DNA of 48,138 nucleotides. Origin: Bacteroidota bacterium (GTDB taxonomy: Bacteria > Bacteroidota > Bacteroidia > Flavobacteriales > Flavobacteriaceae). Below are positions 13,809 through 23,455 of the stretch, piece by piece; position 1 is the stretch's first letter, and every line of letters begins with the position of its first letter. The DNA lies in assembly GCA_947483095.1 (NCBI GenBank), contig CANKLD010000001.1, positions 1-48,138 on the forward strand, given 5' to 3'. The notes beneath the pieces are model-generated. The model saw only the letters and a program-made list of their open reading frames with translations. It was not told the origin of the DNA and ran no database searches. The translations under genes were made by a program, and so were the position numbers.

Positions 13809-16142
13809 TTATTCGTTTATCCCCCAATTTTTATTTGGTTGTTTCCCCAATGCCAGTTTAAGAGTACCTCCTTTTGCGAAAATTTCATGAGGAAAACAAA
13901 ATTTTGTCCAGTTTTTCCCATTTAGTTCAGCACCCTGAATGTAGTTGTTTTCAGGCAAATTATTCTTTGTTTTAATAACAAAAGTCTTTCCATCATAGTA
14001 TTTAGTATTTAACTGTATTTTAATTTCATTAAATAGTGGTGAAGTAATTTCATATTGAGAATTTATCGATGCACCACCATCCATTTGAAACAATCCGATG
14101 GACATCAATACCCCCAAAGCGCCCATTTGTCCTTGATCTTCATCGCCATTATATCCACCATAAGGTGTAATACCACCAAATGCAGTTTCTCTTACCTCAC
14201 GTACCCACTTTTGTGTTAACCAAGGTGCACCGCTGTAATTAAACAGATGAGCCATCTGACACGAAGGCTGGTTTTCGTAATCTACCCAGCTGATAGCATG
14301 ATTGTTATGGGGCGCTACGAATTGGTTTGGTTTGGCTTTAACAAAACAACTATCAAGATATTGAGTGTATTTCTCTTTACTTCCCACTAACTTGATCAAC
14401 CCGGCTAAATCGTGAGGAACAAAATTAGTATAAATGGCTGAGTTACTTTCACAAAATCCAGGCGAATTAAATGATTCGCCAATGGGTTTAAAATTCGCAA
14501 TCCAGCTTCCGTCGATGTTTCGTGGGTGCATGAACTGCGTTTGTGGATTCCATAGGTTTTTGTAATTTTCAGCACGTTTATTAAACATTTCAAAATCCGA
14601 ATTTTTACCAAGTGCTTTTGCCAATTGACCAACACACCAATCCTGATAGGCATACTCCAAAGTCATAGAAGCGCCATCAAGATGCATTCCTTTGCCTTCA
14701 ATACCTTCGGGTACATAGCCTCGTTCGAGGTAGTAAGACATTCCTCCGCCTTTGGAGTTTCCCCCAATTTCGTATCCGGCACGGTCGCGTATTCCACCTA
14801 AGAATGCATTCTTGTAAAGGCCTTCGTAGGCTTTTTGTACATCGTAGTTGCGTATGCCTTTGTTATAAGCCGAAGCAAAGAAAGATGAAGCAGGGTCGCC
14901 TATCATGACAAAGGTGTAATTTCCTCCCGATGGACCTCGGGGAATTAACCCCCCATGCTTATACATTTCCACCATACTGGCACAAAATTCATCCATAATC
15001 TCAGGATAAACCATCGACCAAAGGACATTCAGGTTCCAATGACTTCCCCACCAGGCATCAAAGTTGTATTGATTGTGTTTGGGCTTCCCGTTGGCTCCAA
15101 GCTCAATCTGACGAATAACTGGAGAATTTCCTGTCATGTCGCAATATTTTCCATCTACATCACTACTAATTTTACGACCAAGTAAAGAATGCCAGAGATC
15201 GGTATAGAATTTAACTTTCTGATTTTTTGTACCGCCTTTAATTTTTATACGGCCCAAATAATTGTTCCACTCCTTGTTCGACTCAGCAACAACTCGGTCG
15301 AAATTCCAATGCCCTATTTCGCTTTTCATATTCAAACGGGCTTGTTCAATACCCGTGTACGAAATAGCTACTTTCATTAACAATGTATTGCTCTGATTTT
15401 TATCGAAATTGACATAGGCTCCAACTCCCTCACCTTGTATGCTTTTCGATTGCAAGTTGGGCAATTGTCCTTTTTCCCAAGTACCAAATTTTGATATTGG
15501 TTGGTTGAAGCGTGCTACAAAATACACATAGGTGGGTTTTGACCGACGAATATTAGAAGCCATTACACTGTAACCAGCTATTTCATAATCATTTATTTTT
15601 TGTACCATAGCAAAATCCATAGGTCCTTGTCCCAGATGAGTGCCAACATCGAAAATAACATATTTGGTAGTATCTTTCGGAAATGTATATTTATGAAAGC
15701 CCACTCTGCTGCTTGATGTTAACTCTGCACGGATATTATAATCTTTAAGGTAAACGCTGTGGTAGCCAGGCCGAGCTACTTCGTCACTATGGCTAAAAGA
15801 AGATTTGTAAGCCTCCATTCCCAAATGCCCTTTGAATTTACCAACAGTTGGCATTACGGGAATGCCTGACAATTGCCATTCGTGCACATGCGAAAAACAT
15901 CTTACTGAAAGGGTGTCATAAAGATATCCTGCATTCCAGTCGCCTTTTACCCAAGTATCCGGGCTTAAGCTCACCATGCCAAATGGTCGGGCAGCAGAAG
16001 CAAAGAAAAACCAACGAGATTTATGTGTATCAATAAAAGGATTCACATAATTAGTTAAATCACTTGCTATTGATTTCGAAGTAACAACTTGGACAACCAT
16101 AGAAATAAAGAGTATACTCTTTCTATATAAACGATATTTCAT
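13809..16142 (-). CDS. GH92 family glycosidase, divergent subgroup
   Basis: This 777-aa GH92 protein has a signal peptide (1 to ~26) followed by LTNYVNPFIDTHKSRWFFFA. The substrate loops differ from the neighbouring GH92: the N-terminal motif is THKSRWFFFASAARPFG rather than GTDSKKELSNGNTYPA. The acid loop is CESNSAIYTNF (Glu565) instead of TEGCSWHWTW. The metal/base segment is GDEDQGQMGAL (Asp667-Glu668-Asp669). The residues expected for catalysis are kept, so it is likely active, but loss of the aromatic WxWTW suggests a different linkage or a decorated (for example sulfated or phosphorylated) mannose. It lies between the beta-helix gene (57 bp upstream) and the other GH92 gene on the same strand. 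Confidence 0.9.
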   Translation of the reverse strand: MKYRLYRKSILFISMVVQVVTSKSIASDLTNYVNPFIDTHKSRWFFFASAARPFGMVSLSPDTWVKGDWNAGYLYDTLSVRCFSHVHEWQLSGIPVMPTVGKFKGHLGMEAYKSSFSHSDEVARPGYHSVYLKDYNIRAELTSSSRVGFHKYTFPKDTTKYVIFDVGTHLGQGPMDFAMVQKINDYEIAGYSVMASNIRRSKPTYVYFVARFNQPISKFGTWEKGQLPNLQSKSIQGEGVGAYVNFDKNQSNTLLMKVAISYTGIEQARLNMKSEIGHWNFDRVVAESNKEWNNYLGRIKIKGGTKNQKVKFYTDLWHSLLGRKISSDVDGKYCDMTGNSPVIRQIELGANGKPKHNQYNFDAWWGSHWNLNVLWSMVYPEIMDEFCASMVEMYKHGGLIPRGPSGGNYTFVMIGDPASSFFASAYNKGIRNYDVQKAYEGLYKNAFLGGIRDRAGYEIGGNSKGGGMSYYLERGYVPEGIEGKGMHLDGASMTLEYAYQDWCVGQLAKALGKNSDFEMFNKRAENYKNLWNPQTQFMHPRNIDGSWIANFKPIGESFNSPGFCESNSAIYTNFVPHDLAGLIKLVGSKEKYTQYLDSCFVKAKPNQFVAPHNNHAISWVDYENQPSCQMAHLFNYSGAPWLTQKWVREVRETAFGGITPYGGYNGDEDQGQMGALGVLMSIGLFQMDGGASINSQYEITSPLFNEIKIQLNTKYYDGKTFVIKTKNNLPENNYIQGAELNGKNWTKFCFPHEIFAKGGTLKLALGKQPNKNWGINE

Positions 16143-16199
16143 TTTTACTTTTGATGTTTAATTCGAGATTATACAACTTAGTTTATTATTGATACTTGT

Positions 16200-19175
16200 T
16201 TATTGTACGATCAGTTTTGTAGTACTTATTTTTTGCCCCGATTGTACCGAAACCAGATAGACAGCGCTTTTCAACCAGCCAGTAGTATTTATTTCAATTA
16301 AATTTTTGCCTGAAATATCGTTTTGATATACTACTTGCCCCTGAAGATTGTAAATTATTACTTTGAAAATTTCAGAGGTATTTGCACCATCTACTTTTAT
16401 AGATAGCTTGTCGTGTTTCAATGGATTTGGAAAAACACTAACGCCTGATAAAAAAATATTTGTATCTGTGTTTAATGTCCCATCAACAATAATTTGATCA
16501 ATTTTAGTGGTAACACTTGCTCCTTTGAAGCGATAAATACGAAAATAATTGATGGCGCTCAAATCGGGAGTGCCACCCGTTATTACTGCAGTACTAAAAG
16601 GCAATGTTACCAAGTTCCATCCATTTTGCAAGTTTCCAATATCAATATTCCAGTTAAATTCATTTTTATCAGCTGCTCCACCACTGCCTAGTTCAACTTG
16701 ATTACCTGCAGCAAATGAGCTTATGTCCGATACAAAATACCAGAATTGCAGATTTCCGTTTGCTATGGCCGAACCGGTATTAATAGGTGTAGAAAAAACT
16801 TTTATAAAATCATTTGTATTTGGTCCAACCGATTGTAGACAAGCAGCTCCTTCTTTCTTGTCGGTACTGTTTACCGTTACTGTGTTCGACGATGTCCAGC
16901 CACTATTTGAATCGCAATTAGAAATAATTTTGCTTACGGGGCGTGGACTTACAATTATAGCAGCAACAGCCTCTTTGCTGCCATCCTGAGTAGTTACTGT
17001 AATAGTGCAAGTGCCAGGTGCTACTGAAGTAACCAATCCAAGCGAACTAACGGTTGCCACATTGGTATTACTCGAGACCCAAGTTGTATTTTTGTTCGAT
17101 GCATTTACGGGTGATATAGTTGCCGTAAGTTGCCGCACGTTATCCATTGCAATTGTTGAAGTAGTAGGAGACACCGCTACACTGCTCACAAATATCTGAT
17201 CAGTTGCAGTAATGGCAGTAGTAGCAGTTTTTCCACCATCCTCAGTAGTTACTGTTATAGTAGCTGTCCCAATCGAAAGAGCAGTAACCATTCCTGTTGC
17301 ACTTACGGTGGCAACTGCTGTATTATTCGAATTCCAAGTTATGTTTTTGTTCGATGCATTTGCTGGAGCTATTGTTGCTTCTAGTTGCTGAGAGCTACCT
17401 ACGCTTATAGTTAATGTAGGCGGTGATAGAACTATTCCTGTAACCGGAATATTTACAAGACTACCATTTCCAGCCCAAGTTGCCAATTTGGTGTAGATAT
17501 TTCCGGTTCTTTGTTCAGGTATGGTGATATTTGCGACAGCGTCAACACCCAGCCTGTCTTCCAGTTGTTTGAAATACAGACTTCGTGTACTCACATGGAA
17601 ACCAGCGGATCCTGATTTTTCCCAATATCCACGAAAAATAAAACCAGGGTATTTAGTAGGACTAAAAGTAGCGAAATATTCAGTGCCAATACTTCCAATT
17701 AAAAAATTTTGAGATCCCCTAGAGGCGTCATTTACATAACCCTTGCATTCGAGATTCCAACCAACCGTTTGTGCTCCACACCAACCATGACCATTAGATA
17801 AATCAAATAGATTAATTGCCATAACAGAATTAGGTGCTTTTATATTGTCGAATAATGTGCCCGTAGCCCAACGATAATGTGGGCCCAATACATTCTGCCC
17901 GTTTGCGCTATAGCAATCTACAAACACATTAGGACCAGGTATTCTGGCGTGAGTCACAAAATCATGTCGTCCGTATTCGGAATAACAACGCTGAAAAAGA
18001 ACGCGTGTAGAGCCTGCATCCAAGCTAAAGCTATAGCGCCATCCACCAGAAATGGTTCCCCGTGGGTCAATATAAGCACATTCTTGAACGGTGAGATTCA
18101 TCACTCCCCAAGTCATTACAGCCGATTCGGATGTGCGAGTTACTGTAACACCATGAATCCAACTATTATCCAAAAATCGGGGTCTTATCCCTACCCGCAA
18201 TCTATTTCCATTACCTGACACCCCAGGACTCCCTCCATCTTGAATACCCACGATACGCAAATCTTCAACACCGCATTTGCTTAATCTTCCGGTTGTTGTG
18301 TATTTTTTTATTTCTCCTCCACCATATAAGGTCTGCATGGGCTGCATTACTGAACAGTCGATGGTGATTGTATTGCCATTTTTTGCGATTATTTTACGTT
18401 TAAATCCAATGTTGAAAGCTCCGGGTGTTGCATCCCAATAATCACTCCCAGGAGCGGTCGGCGGATCGACAATATATCCATCTTTGTCCACTTTGAGATC
18501 AGAAAACCAGGTAGCATTCGGAGTAAATCGTACCATTATATTATCTCCAACAGCAAAACTACTTGCATTGGCTACCGTAAATATTTTTGCACCAGTCCCT
18601 AAATACCCATCGGTAATGCGAGTCATAATAGTCTCGGATGTGGATTGTGATACTGGCTCAAGGGTTATCATGGTGTGATTCAGAGCGAAATCTGAATAAA
18701 GAATTGTTCCATCAGCTCCCTGGCCTTCGCCACGTAAAACTACTCCGCTGGCCCAAATTCTCAATGCATAACCCATTCCATCAGTGAGTACAGGAATAGC
18801 TCCATCATTCAATCTGTAAGTCCCTTTTTTAAGCAATACCGCTCCTCTAAATCCATTAGCATCAAGAGGCATATTACAAACCTGGTCAATAGCTCCCTGA
18901 ATTCGAGTTCTGTCTTCGCCTGAAGGGTTTGGATTCAATGTGATTTTTACTGGCACTTCCCCTACTGGCACTCCGACAGCACCATCCATATAACCAACAT
19001 TCGAAAAATCAGGTAAGGTATTGGTATTATTTACATCTGTTTCGTAATTATTTAGATAAGTTGCATAAACAAGTTTTCCGTCTGGGCCAGGATAAACCAA
19101 AGCTGATTCTTGCGAATAACAACTTAATGCAGTTAAAAATTGAAATACAAAAAATAAATGTTTAATGTTTGTCAT
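16200..19175 (-). CDS. T9SS-exported parallel beta-helix protein with two Big2 domains and CBM-like module
   Basis: This 991-aa multidomain surface protein begins with a signal peptide (1 to ~22). Residues ~75 to 560 look like a pectate-lyase-type right-handed beta-helix (RGAVLLKKGTYRLNDGAIPV, VVLRGEGQGADGTILYS, then repeated short strands such as SWIHGVTVTRTSESAVMTW). Two Big2 Ig-like repeats follow (~575 to 660 and ~662 to 742; VTGIVLSPPTLTISVGSSQQ and VSSVAVSPTTSTIAMDN). Next is a ~150-aa beta-sandwich (~748 to 898) shared with the large GH99-like proteins. A T9SS sorting domain ends the protein (~910 to 991, VFPNPLKHDKLSI ... KLIVQ). It heads the minus-strand operon with two GH92 genes. 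It could be a polysaccharide lyase, a glycosidase or a binding protein; I see no catalytic motif that decides it. Confidence 0.8.
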   Translation of the reverse strand: MTNIKHLFFVFQFLTALSCYSQESALVYPGPDGKLVYATYLNNYETDVNNTNTLPDFSNVGYMDGAVGVPVGEVPVKITLNPNPSGEDRTRIQGAIDQVCNMPLDANGFRGAVLLKKGTYRLNDGAIPVLTDGMGYALRIWASGVVLRGEGQGADGTILYSDFALNHTMITLEPVSQSTSETIMTRITDGYLGTGAKIFTVANASSFAVGDNIMVRFTPNATWFSDLKVDKDGYIVDPPTAPGSDYWDATPGAFNIGFKRKIIAKNGNTITIDCSVMQPMQTLYGGGEIKKYTTTGRLSKCGVEDLRIVGIQDGGSPGVSGNGNRLRVGIRPRFLDNSWIHGVTVTRTSESAVMTWGVMNLTVQECAYIDPRGTISGGWRYSFSLDAGSTRVLFQRCYSEYGRHDFVTHARIPGPNVFVDCYSANGQNVLGPHYRWATGTLFDNIKAPNSVMAINLFDLSNGHGWCGAQTVGWNLECKGYVNDASRGSQNFLIGSIGTEYFATFSPTKYPGFIFRGYWEKSGSAGFHVSTRSLYFKQLEDRLGVDAVANITIPEQRTGNIYTKLATWAGNGSLVNIPVTGIVLSPPTLTISVGSSQQLEATIAPANASNKNITWNSNNTAVATVSATGMVTALSIGTATITVTTEDGGKTATTAITATDQIFVSSVAVSPTTSTIAMDNVRQLTATISPVNASNKNTTWVSSNTNVATVSSLGLVTSVAPGTCTITVTTQDGSKEAVAAIIVSPRPVSKIISNCDSNSGWTSSNTVTVNSTDKKEGAACLQSVGPNTNDFIKVFSTPINTGSAIANGNLQFWYFVSDISSFAAGNQVELGSGGAADKNEFNWNIDIGNLQNGWNLVTLPFSTAVITGGTPDLSAINYFRIYRFKGASVTTKIDQIIVDGTLNTDTNIFLSGVSVFPNPLKHDKLSIKVDGANTSEIFKVIIYNLQGQVVYQNDISGKNLIEINTTGWLKSAVYLVSVQSGQKISTTKLIVQ

Positions 19176-19211
19176 AAAAGATTATGTATTGAATAAAGAA
19201 TGAATAATTAG

Positions 19212-19257
19212 TAAATATAAAAGCAATTAATTAATTTATGATTAATTTATGATTAAT
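19212..19257 (-). promoter_or_regulatory. Phased-repeat promoter of the minus-strand beta-helix/GH92 operon
   Basis: ATTAAT occurs at 19252, 19241 and 19230, exactly 11 bp apart, reading toward 19175. Exactly 10 bp downstream on the minus strand is TATATTTA (complement of 19212-19219), one mismatch from TAnnTTTG. The predicted leader is about 30 nt. Confidence 0.65.
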
Positions 19258-19305
19258 TTGAAAGGGTTTTTGAATAAAAAAGGCAATCATTAATTTTTTA
19301 AAAAA

Positions 19306-19351
19306 ATTAATGATTTATTAATGCATTGTTAAGTATTGCAAACTATTATTG
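19306..19351 (+). promoter_or_regulatory. Phased-repeat promoter before GH99-like gene 19451
   Basis: ATTAAT (19306), ATTAAT (19317) and GTTAAG (19328) are 11 bp apart, then after 10 bp comes TATTATTG (19344-19351). It resembles the 8936 site around the repeats and box, as expected for duplicated genes, and stands back to back with the minus-strand module. Confidence 0.7.
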
Positions 19352-19450
19352 CGAATATATTGTGTTTTATTATAAAAATTAAAACACAGTGTTGCCATTT
19401 ATATTGTATTTTTACTTATATAAAATATTCCAATCACAATTGTATTATTT

Positions 19451-21835
19451 ATGAAATCAAAAAAAATTGTTTCTTTTTTTATATTGTTTTTAGCAATAGG
19501 GTATTCAAATTCAGTCTCTTCACAAAATCAACTTGATTACAAAGTGATGATGGGATATCAAGGATGGTTTTTAGCTCCTGGAGATGGTTCTACGACAAAT
19601 AATCCTTGGAGTCACTGGTTTAGAGGCGGCACTGCCGCTACCCCAGACGCAGCAAATTTAACTGTAGATATGTGGCCAGACATGTCTGAATATATAGAAA
19701 AATTTAGTACCAATATGACCCATGCAGATGGCTCAAACGCTCAATTATTCTCCTCCTACAGTTTGAGTACTACACGCAAACATTTTGAGTGGATGAGAGA
19801 CTATAACGTGCATGGTATTTATTTGCAACGTTTTTTAAGTGCTGTAGAACTTCAAACTTCAGGTATGTTTAGAGCAAAAAACAAAGTACTTGATAATGTA
19901 ATTAAATCGGCTGCAGAATACAACCGAAAGTATGCGGTTATGTATGATGTGAGTGGAGTAACTGATGCTACTATGTATGCAAAAATTGTAGCAGATTGGG
20001 AATATCTTGTTAATACCTATGATATCCTTAATAAGCCGGAATATGTAAAACAGAATGGAAAACCAGTAGTAACTATTTGGGGTATTGGTTTTAAAGACCG
20101 CGGTTTAACAACGGCGACATCTCAAGCCATAATTGATTATTTCAAGACCAATGCAGCTCCTAAATACCGTGCTTATGTCATGGGAGGTGTTCCAGAGGGA
20201 TGGAGAACACTCAGCGGATCTTCAGAAACGGGTACTGATTGGTCAGCCGTTTATAACTCTTTAGATATGATTAGCCCTTGGTCAGTAGGAAGGTATTCCA
20301 CTAATAGTGGTGCGGATAGTTTCAAAACCAATAATATAGTACCTGATTTAGCAGCGTGTAACAATAATAATAAAGATTATATGCCTGTTATTTGGCCAGG
20401 ATTTTCTTGGAAAAATTTAAAATACGAAACATTAAACCCTATAAAACGTAATGGGGGTCAATTTTATTGGCGTCAGGCGTATAACGCTGTTCAAGCGGGT
20501 GTAAAATTTATTTACGTAGCCATGTTCGATGAAGTTGATGAGGGTACTGCCATGTTTAAAATAACCGAGACTAAAGCAAAACTTCCTGTTGAGGCTCAAG
20601 ATAGACTAGTATCTTTAGATATTGATGGCGTTAATTTACCAAGTGACTGGTATTTGAAATTAGCGGATCAAACCCAGAAAATGTTGGATGGAACTATTCC
20701 TTTAACCAGTGTTATACCCATTACACCATCGTTAGTTACTGCAGCAGGTAATGGTTCTGAGTTTATAGGACAACTAAATGTTCCCACAGCCATGGGACTT
20801 AGCCAAAAAAGCACTGTAAATGTTACTTTTAAAAATATAGGATCAACTGCTTGGACCAAAGCAAATGGTTATAAATTAGGTAGCCAAAGTTCTCAAGATA
20901 ATACGGTATGGGGTTTTAGTAGAGTCGATTTGTCTGATACAGATGCTATTTTGCCTGGTCAAGAAAAAACATTCCTATTTGAAATTACGGCTCCCAGTAG
21001 TACAGGATATAATAATTTTCAATGGAAATTAATAAAAGAAGGTCTTGAATGGTTTGGCGCCTTAACTCCAAATAAAATAATAGCAATAGGTCAAGGTGGA
21101 AATTATTTAGACGATTGCGACGCAAACACAAATTGGAATCCAAGTTCGCTAGTTCTTAATAATATAAATCAAATACAGGGTTTAAACGCTCTTGAATTTA
21201 CGGGTTCTGCTACTCCAGAGTATTCAAAGGCATTTCCTACACCATACAATACCGTTGGTTCTAGTACAGGAGCTACATTGCAATTTTGGTACTATGTTTC
21301 GGATGTGTCCCTGATACAAACTAATAATTATGTAGAAATTGGAAGTTCTGGAGTTCCTGATAGCAATGAGTACCAGTGGACATTGACAGGCTTAGTAAAT
21401 GGATGGAATTTTATTCAATTAAAAACTGCAGACGCTTCAATAACGGGTGGTACACCAAATTTGGGTGCCATAAATTGGTTTAGAATTTACGGAGTAAAGA
21501 CTGGGAGCATAACTACTAGAATTGATGCCATTCAACTTCTAGGAAATTCTATTTTGTCAACGGATAATTTTAATAAAGAAAATAGCCTTAAAATCTACCC
21601 AAATCCTGCTGATTCAGAAATATACATTAATTTTTCTCTACCTGAGCCATCTGACGTTGGTATTTCTATAATTAATTTTACGGGGCAAATTGTTTTACAA
21701 AATAGCGACAAGAAAAAATTAGATTCAGGAAGTCATACTATAAAAGTTGCTTTAAATATATTAAGTAAGGGAGTTTATCTAGCAAGAATAAAAATTAATA
21801 ATCGTGTATTTGTGAGAAAAGTAATTATAGAATAA
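19451..21835 (+). CDS. GH99-like endo-alpha-mannosidase with T9SS sorting domain
   Basis: This 794-aa, probably surface-exported enzyme is paralogous to 9058..11157, and nearly identical to it over long stretches. The signal peptide ends near SVSSQ (residue ~25). The GH71/99-like barrel spans ~27 to 415, with the Glu361/Glu364 pair in MFDEVDEGT. An NBR1-like Ig domain (~437 to 545), the CBM-like beta-sandwich (~551 to 697) and a T9SS type A sorting domain (~712 to 794, LKIYPNPADSEIYINFSLPE to VRKVIIE) follow. Full domain architecture and intact catalytic pair make it the likely first-attack surface mannanase. It is followed 43 bp later by another GH99-like gene, so the two form an operon. Activity on internal alpha-mannoside bonds is inferred from the family. 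Confidence 0.88.
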   Translation: MKSKKIVSFFILFLAIGYSNSVSSQNQLDYKVMMGYQGWFLAPGDGSTTNNPWSHWFRGGTAATPDAANLTVDMWPDMSEYIEKFSTNMTHADGSNAQLFSSYSLSTTRKHFEWMRDYNVHGIYLQRFLSAVELQTSGMFRAKNKVLDNVIKSAAEYNRKYAVMYDVSGVTDATMYAKIVADWEYLVNTYDILNKPEYVKQNGKPVVTIWGIGFKDRGLTTATSQAIIDYFKTNAAPKYRAYVMGGVPEGWRTLSGSSETGTDWSAVYNSLDMISPWSVGRYSTNSGADSFKTNNIVPDLAACNNNNKDYMPVIWPGFSWKNLKYETLNPIKRNGGQFYWRQAYNAVQAGVKFIYVAMFDEVDEGTAMFKITETKAKLPVEAQDRLVSLDIDGVNLPSDWYLKLADQTQKMLDGTIPLTSVIPITPSLVTAAGNGSEFIGQLNVPTAMGLSQKSTVNVTFKNIGSTAWTKANGYKLGSQSSQDNTVWGFSRVDLSDTDAILPGQEKTFLFEITAPSSTGYNNFQWKLIKEGLEWFGALTPNKIIAIGQGGNYLDDCDANTNWNPSSLVLNNINQIQGLNALEFTGSATPEYSKAFPTPYNTVGSSTGATLQFWYYVSDVSLIQTNNYVEIGSSGVPDSNEYQWTLTGLVNGWNFIQLKTADASITGGTPNLGAINWFRIYGVKTGSITTRIDAIQLLGNSILSTDNFNKENSLKIYPNPADSEIYINFSLPEPSDVGISIINFTGQIVLQNSDKKKLDSGSHTIKVALNILSKGVYLARIKINNRVFVRKVIIE

Positions 21836-21878
21836 ATTTTAAAAGGATTGAAAGTTATCAACTAAATACACTTTAACA

Positions 21879-23174
21879 ATGAAACATTTTAGTTTTTCTA
21901 TTTTTCTTTTTTTTGTATTTTATTGTGGTTATTCCCAATCAAAACATGGATTGCCCGGCAATTATCCTTCCTATAAAGGGTTAGTTATGGCTGGATATCA
22001 AGGCTGGTTTCGTACTCCAGAGGATGGCTCAGGAAAAGGCTGGGTGCATTATGGTAAAGACGGAAAATTTGATCTTCAAAATGTTACTATTGATGTTTGG
22101 CCCGATGTTTCCGAATATAAAAAAACATATACTACTTCATTTACCTATCCAAATGGCGAAAATGCAACTGTTTTTAGTTCTTTCGACAAAAGTACTACGG
22201 ATTTACATTTTAAATGGATGAAGGAATATGGTATAGATGGGGTTTTTATGCAACGTTTTTTTGGAGTTGCAAGAGCGAATAAAGAACTTAATAAACCCCA
22301 TGATATAATTCTAAAAAATGCTTTGCAGGCCGCAAATGAGAATACTAGGGCTATCGCCGTAATGTATGATTTATCGGGTTTAAAATCAAAAGGGGAAGAT
22401 TGTTCCGCCATAATTGAAGACTGGAAGATGCTGGTGGATCAACTTAAAATCACCAATCAAGGAAAAAATCAAAATTACCTTTTTCATAACGGCAAACCAT
22501 TAGTGGCTATTTGGGGAATTGGATTTCCCGACCGTCCATATGAAACAAGAAAAATAGGAATTAATGTTTTAATAGATTTTCTTAAAAACGATCCTGTTTA
22601 TGGAGGCTGTTCTGTTTTATTGGGTGTTCCCACTTATTATAGAGAATTAAACAAAGATTGTCTTCCTGATCCTTATTTGCATGAGATTATTGCATCTGTA
22701 GATATTGTTATGCCCTGGATGGTGCAACGATTTACACCATTGGTTCACAATATAAAAGATCATTTAAGAGATCATATGATACAAGATATTAAATGGACAA
22801 AAGATCAGGGTATTGATTATGTCCCTGTAATTTATCCAGGTTTTAGTTGGCGGAATTTATCTCTAGCCAAACCAGAACTAGCCCGATATACCGCTTATGA
22901 TGCTATCCCAAGATTAGGGGGTAAATTTTATTGGGATCAAATGACCGCTTCCATTGAGGCTGGAGCCAAAATGATTTATGTGGCTATGTTTGATGAAATT
23001 GATGAAGGTACCGCCATATTTAAAGTTTCGAACACACCCCCCAATAGTGATCAATCCCATTTTGTTAGTAATGGGGGATTACCTTCTGATCATTATTTAT
23101 GGCTAACGGGACAAGGAGCAAAAATGTTGCGAAGAGAAATGCCGCTACAACAAGAAATACCCATTAGAAAGTAG
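21879..23174 (+). CDS. GH99-like endo-alpha-mannosidase, single-domain
   Basis: This 431-aa enzyme has a signal peptide (1 to ~19, ending YCGYSQ) and consists of the catalytic barrel alone. Family marks are MAGYQGWFRTPEDGS, DVWPDVSEY, FMQRFFG, AIWGIGFPDR and the Glu373/Glu376 pair in MFDEIDEGTAIF. No Ig, CBM-like or sorting domain follows, so it is expected to be periplasmic. It more closely resembles the product of 31366 than the large paralogue directly upstream. It likely processes imported mannooligosaccharides. It shares the promoter before 19451 and is followed by a terminator. Confidence 0.88.
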   Translation: MKHFSFSIFLFFVFYCGYSQSKHGLPGNYPSYKGLVMAGYQGWFRTPEDGSGKGWVHYGKDGKFDLQNVTIDVWPDVSEYKKTYTTSFTYPNGENATVFSSFDKSTTDLHFKWMKEYGIDGVFMQRFFGVARANKELNKPHDIILKNALQAANENTRAIAVMYDLSGLKSKGEDCSAIIEDWKMLVDQLKITNQGKNQNYLFHNGKPLVAIWGIGFPDRPYETRKIGINVLIDFLKNDPVYGGCSVLLGVPTYYRELNKDCLPDPYLHEIIASVDIVMPWMVQRFTPLVHNIKDHLRDHMIQDIKWTKDQGIDYVPVIYPGFSWRNLSLAKPELARYTAYDAIPRLGGKFYWDQMTASIEAGAKMIYVAMFDEIDEGTAIFKVSNTPPNSDQSHFVSNGGLPSDHYLWLTGQGAKMLRREMPLQQEIPIRK

Positions 23175-23301
23175 TATTGTTTATTTAAGGATTATACTTT
23201 ACCCTTGCCTGTTTTGGGTTGTCATAGTTTTTTTAGGAGTTGTCCTTTAAAAATAAACGGAATACCTACTGATTTATAGGTGTGCCTCTTTTAAAATAAA
23301 A

Positions 23302-23335
23302 GTAGTTGTCTAAAAAAAACAGACTATTTTTTTTG
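23302..23335 (+). terminator. Intrinsic terminator after the GH99-like pair
   Basis: GTTGTCT pairs with AGAC (plus flanking TA pairs) around an A-rich loop, then eight T follow (23327-23334). It separates the GH99-like operon from the next phased-repeat promoter. Confidence 0.55.
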
Positions 23336-23366
23336 ATTTACTTTTTTTTGATTAATATATTTAGAA

Positions 23367-23412
23367 ATTAATTAAAAATTAATGAATAATTAATGTTTAC
23401 TCGCTTAATTTG
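23367..23412 (+). promoter_or_regulatory. Phased-repeat promoter before the beta-helix gene 23456
   Basis: Three perfect ATTAAT hexamers at 23367, 23378 and 23389 are 11 bp apart, then 10 bp, then TTAATTTG (23405-23412). This gene is unrelated to the GH99-like genes with the same module, so shared ancestry of the coding regions cannot explain the conservation. The predicted leader is about 37 nt. Confidence 0.75.
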
Positions 23413-23455
23413 TTTAATAAACTTCTAACTATATAAATAACTAAAAAAAACAATT

